DNA of 64,000 nt. It comes from Nemophila menziesii (Eukaryota; Streptophyta; Magnoliopsida; Boraginales; Hydrophyllaceae). The notes under the pieces are model-generated. The model saw only the letters and a program-made list of their open reading frames with translations. It did not search any database and was not told the DNA's origin. Position 1 is the stretch's first letter, and each line of letters opens with the position of its first letter. Where the stretch lies: contig JARWIR010000007.1 in assembly GCA_029959085.1 (NCBI GenBank), positions 43,761,137-43,825,136 of the forward strand. The letters are read 5' to 3'. Position numbers and translations under genes: made by a program. Below are positions 55,311-64,000 of this stretch, one piece after another.

Positions 55311-56760
55311 TATATACCGGATTTTAGTGTAAAAAAAACCCGCAAGTTCAGACCTATATCAAATTTTCATATTAAAAAACCCCGTGAAACCCAACCTGTA
55401 CCGTCATTTTTCTTTTTCTTTTTCTTTTATATATATATATATACTCTTTTAAGTTATTTATTTTATCATTTTATTATAATTTAAATTATTTTTTATAAAA
55501 AAAATATTTTTAATATTTAATGTCTTATTACATGTAAAATTTCAAGAAATTTAACAAAAGATTCCTAAATTTTTTGGTTCAGGAAAAAAAACAAAGTCAA
55601 ATTCATGTTATATTGTATTGTATAATGTTAGTTATAATATAGATAACACTATAATATATGTTCACCGAGATTCATATCAAATATGATTATTGAAATGATA
55701 ACCACTGAGTCAAGAACATAAAATATCGACAATCTTTTTGATAGTTCAGATGTTAATATTAGAAAAGATTTTTTATCATATAATGTTTACAAAAATTGAA
55801 TAAACGTCCGAAAAATCCGAACCCGTTAATCCGTCACAAAAAACTGTCAAACGTCTGTCGCTAAGAACTCGTCAGAAACTCACTAGACCAAACTTTAAAA
55901 AATAGAGGCCTGCTACTAAATAGAGTTGGATTGAACTTTGCCATAACCCGCCAATTTTGGAACCGTACATACCCCTAATCTCTAACTCGTCTTTATATTT
56001 TTTGTCTTTAAAATATCTTTATATCTTTCACTTATCGCCTCGTTATTTTTAATAAATACACAAAATTATTTTCAAAGTACACTGTAACCCCTATACTAGT
56101 TTTACGTTAAATAAAATAAACACGTTCGTGAATTACTCGTACATGGAATTGTAAATTATTACGTATTTATCTAACAAGATTCTTACTAAAATTAAATATT
56201 AACTCGGATATCATTTGATTATTTAAATTTCATTTTTTTTTCATCATATCATATTTCATACTTCATACCCTACATTCCATTCTATCCAAATTTATCTATA
56301 AAAGAAACACGTCGTTCGTGAATAATTTGAGTTCAACTCGAAAGAATTTGTTTGAATGGTTTGTAAGGGACTAACCAAACAAATTTAAACATGTTTAAAT
56401 TTTCAAATTAAACATACAAGATTAACCATACTCGTCTCGTTTACCATCTGTATGTGTTATGAGTATATTATTTTAATATAATGGTATAAAACACATTTTT
56501 AAACCATATGCAATATTTATTACTACATGGAAGGTAAATTGCACTTTTAAAATTTAATAACGAGAACATGCATTTACGGTAAATCACGAGGAGATAAATT
56601 GAGAAATATTTCCACAGAATATATTACATGTAATAATAAAAAATCTGGTGTGTAGATTTTACTTTTGAAATTAAATAGCATCGATATAATGTATTTATGG
56701 TAAAAACACGAGGGAATAAACAGAAAAAAGAAAAGAAAAAAAACCTCAGATCGTAATATG
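55311..56760. other. Intergenic, upstream of the 7TM gene
   Basis: AT-rich. A TATAAAC at about 56771-56777 could be the promoter TATA box of the downstream gene. No other gene. Confidence 0.45.
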
Positions 56761-56804
56761 TTGTAAATTTTATAAACAAAAATAAAAATAAATCTTAAAA
56801 ATCT

Positions 56805-57928
56805 TTTTCTTTATTTTGGTTTATTTGCTGTCGACAGGCTGTCTCCAACAAAGCCTTCTTCACACACTCTTAAGTCTTCTCTCTCCTTCGCTCACGTTTT
56901 TGGCCATTTCCCCCCTTCTCTCTCGCTCTAAACATCTTCCTTTGCTTCAGATTTCTCTCTCTCTCTTAGGGTTTATTACATTCCGCGGTACGATTATCTG
57001 GGTTCTTCGTTTTGGATCAACGCTTCTAGTCTCGTAAGAAAATTCTCTCGATCTCTGACTTTTATGTTTCATGTTTTTTCCAGATCAATGTATAGTTTTT
57101 TTGGTGATTTTTCTTCCCGTTTTTGCAATAAGGTTTATTGATTTTTCGTTTTTGTAAATTTTTTATGTGTTTTTCCTCCAATTTTCTTAAGATTTTTCCA
57201 AGTATCTGAATTTCGTGAATTTTAGTTTCTTACTGTTGTTATTTTCACGAATTGTTTAAACTGTTCTGTGAGTGATGTTTCTGATTTTGCATGTTGAATT
57301 TAACACATCCATATATCGGTGTGTGTCTGTGTGATGATAAACTTATGTCTATCCACCCCTGTATATCCATGTAATTACCCATGTCAAAGTGAATTTATGG
57401 AGGCAATTATTTTTTGTTTTTCTTCCGTGTTAGTTCAAAGTGATTTTATCGGTGTGTTGCATTGATTGCATATTTTTTTTGGGTAAAATTGTGTTAATTT
57501 ATGAACTACATTTATTTGTTCATCCTTTTCAATTAGTTAATTGTTGAATTTAAATACAGTTCTATGCTTATTTTATGCATTTTAGATATTGAAAGATTTG
57601 TGATCTATGCAATTCCTTATCGAGGATCAATTTGTCTTTCTTCATGAAAAGTGGAATCAGTTTTATTTGTTGTATTCATTAATCTGAAAAGCTGGTTTCT
57701 TATGCTTTGCAATTAATTGATCTTGTACCTTTAATATTAGAAAAGATGATCTATGTTTGAATGTATTAATTTGTAATCTATCATTCGAAAAGTGCTAATT
57801 CTTTGCAATCTATTCTTTTTGTAGGTTCGGTTTCGCAATTAATCTGTATCTATGCTTAAGCGCATAGTACACACATATTAAATCATATATGCGCGCCAAG
57901 ATTATGCGTGCCACCTGTCCCTTAGCTA
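56805..57928 (+). promoter_or_regulatory. Spliced 5' leader of the 7TM gene with two uORFs
   Basis: A pyrimidine-rich first exon (CTTCTCTCTCCTTCGCTCAC, TTTCTCTCTCTCTC) ends at donor CTC-GTAAGA (57033/57034). Acceptor TTTTTGTAG ends at 57824, giving a 791-base leader intron. The second leader exon contains a 9-codon uORF (57852-57881) and a 21-codon uORF (57889-57954) that overlaps the main start at 57929 in another frame. The leader start is a guess from the TATA-like box. Confidence 0.6.
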
Positions 57929-59119
57929 ATGCGCTTGACAAGATTCATTGTTGATGCACTTGGAGTAGCAACAATTTCTCTTGTAGCAATATTACTCCTT
58001 ATCAGTCTATTCTGCATCATTTATTCATACTATTTCCGAAGAAAAATACAAACTCAAAATCTCACTCAACTATCTTACTTCACCGGGCCTTGGGCTATTC
58101 GAATCGGGCTTATCGTATTCACTATCTGGTGGGGCATATCCGAGATTATCCGATTAAATCTATTACGTCATAACGGAAGAGTATTAGATGCCGTTAATTC
58201 AAAATGGCAAGAGAATCTTTGCAAATGTTACATTGTTTCAAATCTAGGGTTTGCCGAACCGTGTTTTTTCATAACCCTAGCGTTTCTTCTTCGAGCTTCC
58301 TTACAAAAACTAAGTGTGGGCCCGCTGAGTCAGCGTTGGAGTTTCAAGACAATGAGTTACATTCTTCTTTATACCCTCCCAGTTTTAATTCTTCAAGTAA
58401 TGGTTATCATATTCACACCCAAGTTTCACAATTTGCGTAAACTACCCTTATACTTTACTAGAACAGCTTTTATTCGAAAAGACAGTGAGATCTCACATTG
58501 CACTTATCCGTTATTAAGTATAATTATACTCGGAATATTCGCGACTATTTTAACATGTTACATGTTTTATCTCGGACGAAGAATTTTAAATTCGGTTATC
58601 AATAATGGTTTGGAGAAACGAGTCTACACTTTGATTTTCTCGGTTTCGTTTTTCTTTCCTTTAAGGGTACTTTTGTTAGGCTTATCCGTGTTATCGAAAC
58701 CTGATCTTATAATATTCCAAACATTCGCGTTTTTAGCATTTTGTGCCTTCTTTTGTTGTGCTGGAGTAGGTATTTTCACGCTTGTGTATTTACCAATCTC
58801 TGATTCTTTAGCTTTACAAAGTTTAGAAAAAGATGTTGAAGCTAATAATAGAAGAAGATTTAATGAAGAACATAATGAAACAAGTTCTTTAATTGGAAAT
58901 CAAAGCCCTGGGGGAGATTCAGAGCTGTCGAAAGGTGGGTCGATTAGTTTTCGAGCTATGGAAAGAGGTGAAACTTCAGGGACTTGTCAGGAAAAAGATA
59001 TGAATGAAGGCTCTTCAGGGGAATTTGTGGAGTTAAGTCTTTTTTCAAAGTATCAGCAGATAAAGTCACCTGATTCACCTACGCTTATTGGATGGCAAAT
59101 GAAGGGTACAGTCTTATAA
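57929..59119 (+). CDS. Seven-transmembrane plant protein, function unknown
   Basis: One coding exon, 396 residues. Hydrophobic helices at about 12-36, 53-75, 103-124, 141-163, 192-216, 231-253 and 263-289 predict seven membrane spans, followed by a ~107-residue hydrophilic Ser/Glu-rich tail, probably cytosolic. Notable pieces are GPWAIRIGLIVFTIWWGISE, VNSKWQENLCKCYIVSNLGF, and CFFCCAGVGIFTLVYLPISD near the last helix. The pattern suggests a conserved plant multi-pass family distantly like the TOM1/THH1 group, but I cannot name the family with certainty. The start is chosen because it gives a full first helix; an upstream overlapping uORF makes it a leaky-scanning start. The downstream flank has a long AT-rich 3' UTR. 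Confidence 0.85.
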   Translation: MRLTRFIVDALGVATISLVAILLLISLFCIIYSYYFRRKIQTQNLTQLSYFTGPWAIRIGLIVFTIWWGISEIIRLNLLRHNGRVLDAVNSKWQENLCKCYIVSNLGFAEPCFFITLAFLLRASLQKLSVGPLSQRWSFKTMSYILLYTLPVLILQVMVIIFTPKFHNLRKLPLYFTRTAFIRKDSEISHCTYPLLSIIILGIFATILTCYMFYLGRRILNSVINNGLEKRVYTLIFSVSFFFPLRVLLLGLSVLSKPDLIIFQTFAFLAFCAFFCCAGVGIFTLVYLPISDSLALQSLEKDVEANNRRRFNEEHNETSSLIGNQSPGGDSELSKGGSISFRAMERGETSGTCQEKDMNEGSSGEFVELSLFSKYQQIKSPDSPTLIGWQMKGTVL

Positions 59120-60470
59120 ATGACGGGTATGGTCCTATGAAGCTGAATTTAATTAGAGCCTGTGAAATACAGTTTTGAGGTGAAAGGAGAAATGGTTTGT
59201 AAAGGGCTTAATTTTTCGTATATTTTTCGGATTATATTATTATGGGTTTGATGATGAACTACAATTGTGTTGAATGTTTGATGTAAAGATCTCATGACTG
59301 GTTTTCTGTTTTTTTTTTAGCTAAACCACATTCTTTTACAATGCTCTTTTATTACTTGTGTGCAATTGCGTGTTATGTTTTATTATTTAATCTGTTTACA
59401 TGCATATAGGTTATTATTGATATTGAATTTAGTTTTTATTACATACAAAACATATACTATAGTTCATGTTGAAATTTGCATCTATTTGTGTTAGAAAACT
59501 TTCTAATAGGTGATGTCTTAAATGGTGTTTAATTGCCTCTTGATAACCTGAGTTGTCTTTTTGATAGGTTATGTATGTCTTGTATTTTCTTTTTATGGAT
59601 TAGTCTTAGTCTCACTTTAGTTTCTTTATGTCTTTTTTTTTTTGGACAAGGTTTTCTTTATGTTTTTTAATTAATCTGGTTACTTATAAAGTTTGAAAGA
59701 GTTGAAAGAAATTCACTATTTTAATGATTCATTAATTGTTATAGTATATAAACAGTTTTCCATTTTGTTTTATGCTCTAAAGGGGAATAGGCATGTGATA
59801 TTGTTTTTCTTAATATTCTTTTTCAAATTGAAAAAAGATTTTGAAATTGTCATCTCCCTACCATTAATGAGTAGATCCAAATTTTCGTTTTGATAGCCAT
59901 GATTGTGTGTTTTTGTGTCTTATTCTAGTAATTATTTGTTAGATTTTGGTTTTTTATGGTGGCAAATTTCTTACTCAACCAATATTAAAAGTTGTCGTCT
60001 CCCTTCTTTCATTTATGACTAGGAGTTAAAGTCTCAAGATTTATAATTTAGTGGTTGAGGTATGTTTGATGGTGGTGGTGGATTCATCATTCCCTTATTT
60101 TTTGTTTGTCAAATTTAAAATGCATAATGATTGCTCTTCATTTATATATGCTAGGTGATTATTTATTTTAGTCGTGTGTTTATGTGATATCATGTGTTTT
60201 TAAATTTGTCATTGTAGATGTTTTACCTCCTCGATCTATGGATTCTCTTTTGAATTGGTGGCACCTAATCGGTTGTTCTGAGTGTGTCTTAGGTTGGTGT
60301 TGCCGTTTGACGGTTTTTGGTTTGTGACATACGGTAGTGGTAATTGTTATATGTTGTCAAAGATTTAACTTCATATTCAATTGGTTTAACTTTAACTTCA
60401 TACTCAATTAAAATCTACTCAAAAGACCAAATACAATCAATTACTCAATTAAAATCTACACAAAATACAA
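59120..60470. other. 3' UTR and intergenic sequence
   Basis: The first ~200 bases are probably 3' UTR of the 7TM gene. The rest is AT-rich with no supported gene. Confidence 0.5.
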
Positions 60471-60475
60471 TCAAT

Positions 60476-61085
60476 GGGTCTTGGAGAGACTAATTTTATT
60501 AAATATAAGGAGGAAAGAGAATTTGTTTCTTAGAAACCACAAAATTTATATGTGATGAAATACTAAAATATGGAAACAAATACTACATAAAGACATAATA
60601 CAAATTATAGATGACATTTTAATCAATCATTGAACACAATTACTATTCATCATCATCCACCGGTTGTTGACTATCACCTTCGGTGCACCCGCAAAGCCAA
60701 CAAAGCCAATAACTTCTTTTTTCGAACATCAAACCTTAGCCACCATTGGCTCAGATTACAAGCTTGTTGAGATCTTCGTCGTGAAAGGCGCTTGAACAAC
60801 CAACCCTAGCCATCAAAAGACGCTCGAAGCCACAACTTGAAGAACCATCACCACCTTCATGGGTCTGCCACTACGTCTGCAACTGTCTCCTCGAAGTTTC
60901 CCCGGTGCTTCACCTTAGCTCATTATTGTCTCCATGGGTAATTGTCTCCAATCTATTCATCGATGTCGTAGGGCGGCTGCTTTATTGAATAATCATCACC
61001 ACCGGAGTTGTAGAGTGGGATTGGGGAAAGTTGATAGGATTTTTAGAAAATTGGGATTTTGTTTTTAAATTTTATATCTTGAAAT

Positions 61086-61153
<68 letters not shown>

Positions 61154-61180
61154 GATTAGCATTGATTAGTTATCCCGTCT
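60476..61180 (-). mobile_element. Possible diverged gene-like repeat
   Basis: The left edge GGGTCTTGGAGAGACT matches the reverse complement of the 3' edge of copies A and C. A GC-richer body (60650-61010, with CACCACC and ATGGGT pieces) and an AT-rich right part follow. No intact core motif was found, so membership is tentative. Confidence 0.3.
61087..61151. repeat. (TA)n microsatellite
   Basis: About 32 uninterrupted TA units. Confidence 0.97.
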
Positions 61181-61679
61181 TAGTGAGTCCTTTCTTCCGT
61201 GATGAACTAGAATTCTGTGAGGATTCCTGATTGGTGATTGGTGTTGAGCTAACTATAGTGCAAAGTCGTATCTCTTTGGTCAATAAGATTTAAAAGGTTT
61301 ATCGATCTCAGAGGATGCAGATTCATAATAGGCATATATAAATTATTGTACTCAAATAACATTAAAGGTTTTAGTTGCATATTACGGAATATCAAATGTA
61401 TTTTTACCTAGCTATCATTTTAAGTATATGATCTATATGTGGAAAAACATATTATTAACTGGTATATATTGAAAATTCCATGTTTGTGTTTATCATTCCT
61501 TTTTAATGAGATTCATCATCAATATGATGATGGGAATGGAAACCAGAATCACGACTAGGGTTTTCATGGTCCAAGATAATAAAACCATCAGTAAGAGTAA
61601 TGTAAGCATGGGTCTTTTTGGTAGTACCGGTGAACCAAATGGTCGTGACGATGGAATATGGGACGGAGGGCTTGTAGTA

Positions 61680-62900
61680 TCTCTCTAGATCTGGGAAAAG
61701 CGAAAGAATCCCTTACATAATTGAATGAAGGCTGACCGCTGAGCCAACTCTGGCCTCGCAGGATGTGTACAAAAGATCAATGAAAAAGAAGAGCCGGTTG
61801 AGAGGGAAGAGCCTTTGGTGTTTATCTCCGAACGACCGAGTTGAACTAACTGAAGCCCAATGATCGACTACGACAATGCAAAACCACAACAAGCCCCATT
61901 ATCTCCATACAAGAAGACCGACGTAGGTAATAATGTACTGGACTTCTAGCTATAATGAAAGGAAATAGGTCTGGAATACTTATTAGGCTGCTCAAAGGGG
62001 TGGACTACATGGAATAACTAGATGGAATGGCCGACAGAAAGGCAAGGCCTTAATCAGAATTCTTGAGGTCAAAAGGGACAAGGTTGGAATCTGTTTACTT
62101 CTTCTTGTTGCTAGATATCTCGTTCGTACAAATTTTCTTTGGTTCTTAGGCTTCTAATTAGTACGGAAAGGTAAAATCTTTGATGGTTCCATCATCTATG
62201 AATTAGTTGCAAAAACTTTGGATATGTATTCTACAGCTGAACCTAATTATTTTTGGTTAAAGAATCTCTTTCTAGTTGCTCTGGAACAATTATGATATTT
62301 TGTAGATTAATTACGGGATTCTTCTTTTGGGCTGAAAGGTTAAAGCTCTCAACCTAGTAAAGGGGAAACTTTGTAGGTTTGATTCATGTTGGGTTCACCT
62401 GGAACGTTCAGTTCAATCGCTACTCATGAAATTTATACATATGGCTCGCCCTTATAGCTTATGTGGCACTTCACTCGCTCAATAACCGTTCTTCACTCGC
62501 TAGGGAAAGAAAAATGATAGATGACTAAAAATCCTTCTTAGAGATCGCAATTCTAGCTAGCCCACTCTTCCTTGAAATTTGGAAATCACCCTTGCTTAAT
62601 ATAACAAGTGAAAAAAAGGAATCTAGTGCGTGACTTCCATTTAGATTAGTAGGGGAGAGTTCACTCAGATCTGGAACTTTCAGGTGGGCTAACTAAGTGA
62701 CTAGCTAGCCCTTGATTAAATGTCCCCTTGATTGGGACAATGGATGTATTCTTTTTCTCACAAAGGTATTTTTAAGAACCAAGCCAATAATTATGATCCA
62801 AACGATTGAAGAAAGAAAAAGAATGGTGGCGCTTTTTAAGGGACATCATCGAAGAATAATGTCGAGGACATGGTGAGAACCTTTTGTTGGTTACGCCCTT
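61680..62900. other. Possible organelle-derived (mitochondrial-like) insertion
   Basis: Base composition shifts towards balanced GC, with purine-rich, non-repetitive text such as GCTGAGCCAACTCTGGCCTC, AGAAGAGCCGGTTGAGAGGG and CACTTCACTCGCTCAATAAC, which is the style of plant mitochondrial intergenic DNA. I recognise no organelle gene. The 60-codon frame at 61506 is unassigned. Confidence 0.35.
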
Positions 62901-63600
62901 TAAGTGTTAGTTTTTCCATATTTAGATATGGAGATAGATCCATATAGAGATCTATATCAATCTATCGATAGATAAATCTATTTATAAATGGTATATATAT
63001 ACACACACATGTATTTATATAGTTAACTATTTTATTTGAATTTTAACAAAACAAACATCCATCATAATTGTTATGTTATATTTGCTTGACACGAAAAGAA
63101 TGTATGTTTGATTCGTTGGATATTATGTTTATATATCTAATAAGACTTTTTGTTTTATTAAAGAAGAAAAATATTGAGATTTGACTTAATAATCTATGAT
63201 AACTTAATCCTTAATTAAAAAATCCTACTATATTCCTTTTTGAGGGTTAAAGATTATCTTAGACATGGTCCATCAACTTTTAGTCTTTTACCAATAATGA
63301 GCAAGCTTCGTAAATTATTAAAGGACATGCACACTCATCGATCCTCCAATGACTTTGTGTAACTCTACCCAATCAATATGCATAACCAATAACTTCACGA
63401 TACATATGACACACTTCAAAATTCTCATTTCTTCATAAGATGTCTATACAATCTTACATTTTTACCATTGAAATTATTCGCATAACTCAAACCACCCTTC
63501 ACTAATGCCTAAATGTCTAGCTAATTTGTTTCAATGGATAAAATAATAAATCTGATTCCTCTTCCATTCTAAACCCTAAGTGTAGTACATATTTTGTGAC
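62901..63600. other. Intergenic, no recognised gene
   Basis: AT-rich, including short (TA)n and (CA)n runs near 62990-63010. No supported feature. Confidence 0.5.
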
Positions 63601-63629
63601 ACAAGGGTCGATTCTACCACATAAGACCC

Positions 63630-64000
63630 TTCAGACCATTCAAGAACATACCACCCGCGTCACAAAAGAGAACCCTGAGTCTCAAAATAATAAAATGGAT
63701 ATCATGAGAAGTTTGGAAAGAAGAAAATGAAATTATGCAGATGAAAACGCTTTGGTGAAAATATAAAACACTTCCTCGTTAGTAGAGATGGTAGCTTAAC
63801 TGTAATTCGTTCACTAACAAAATGGTAATCTACATTAATAAACTTGGTTTAGCACAAAATTGGGAGTAGAAGCAAGAGTTAAGACTGATTGATTATCATA
63901 AGTTAGAGTGTGTGTAATAAGCAAAACATGTTGGCTAGCAACCATCCACCTTATCTCATCATAAGTATAAGTCATGTCTCATTAATCCCTTAATTATCCA
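63630..64000 (-). pseudogene. Ty1/copia RNase H fragment
   Basis: Minus-strand reading gives CDNQSVLTLASTP (the catalytic Asp-bearing copia RNase H motif), then after a frameshift INVDYHFVSER, which corresponds to the copia HIEVDYHFVRE motif. It is frameshifted and runs off the window's right edge. Confidence 0.7.

Noticed and set aside
58204..58440. 78-codon alternative frame inside the 7TM gene
   Set aside because: Shadow of the 396-codon frame with clear membrane helices.
62340..62400. Organelle-type tRNA suggested by GGTTAAAGCTC and GTAGGTTTGATTC
   Set aside because: A and B box-like pieces are present, but I could not form acceptor or anticodon stems.

Overview
This is an AT-rich plant nuclear DNA window, almost certainly from a eudicot. 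It holds spliced genes with short GT-AG introns for plant-type proteins (RABA and RABD GTPases, a DUF579 xylan methyltransferase, a MGC-anchored CDK-like kinase), a plant-type U2 snRNA gene with USE, TATA and 3' box, a large tRNA-Lys array, and a dense fill of LINEs, SINEs, hAT, Mutator and Stowaway MITEs, foldback elements and a satellite. No species call is made.

Layout. 1-0.33 kb: decayed LINE RNase H. 1.34-1.63 kb: U2 snRNA gene. 1.86-2.28 kb: SINE remnants. 3.2-3.9 kb: small membrane-protein gene (-). 4.1-5.7 kb: a SINE with 17-bp target duplication, a Stowaway-type MITE and a Mutator-type MITE with a perfect 9-bp duplication. 7.6-11.6 kb: RNase H relic, duplicated segments and simple tandem repeats. 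12.9-14.1 kb: RABA2-type Rab GTPase (+). 15.2-16.7 kb: RABD1-type Rab GTPase (-), tail-to-tail with it. 17.6-18.8 kb: one copy of a gene-like repeat. 19.6-23.3 kb: tandem array of about 18 tRNA-Lys units with a ~185-bp period, mostly decayed, one canonical. 23.7-24.2 kb: hAT element with perfect 8-bp duplication. 24.8-26.2 kb: glucuronoxylan 4-O-methyltransferase (-). 27.0-30.1 kb: CDK-like kinase (-), with a foldback element in intron 5. 30.8-38.6 kb: Stowaway MITE, a LINE with an intact terminal ORF, and a nested LINE pair. 38.6-52 kb: retroelement-like tracts, three side-by-side copies of the gene-like repeat, SINE, MITE and hAT relatives, and a GC-rich repeat block. 52.7-55.3 kb: ~440-bp satellite with a two-unit higher-order pattern. 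57.0-59.1 kb: seven-transmembrane protein gene with a leader intron and uORFs. 60.5-64 kb: another gene-like repeat, a (TA)n tract, a possible organelle-derived stretch and a Ty1/copia relic.

How the genes relate. The host genes lie roughly between 12.9 and 30 kb, plus the flanking 3.2 and 58 kb genes. RABA2 acts at the trans-Golgi/early endosome and cell plate, RABD1 in ER-Golgi traffic, GXM in the Golgi on xylan; the kinase is probably membrane-anchored. The RABA2 - GXM - kinase order recalls, from memory, Arabidopsis At1g09630 - At1g09610 - At1g09600, so this part looks like a conserved gene block enlarged by repeats. The most unusual content is the tRNA-Lys array and a multi-copy gene-like repeat with a conserved TATA-like core and pyrimidine-rich leader.
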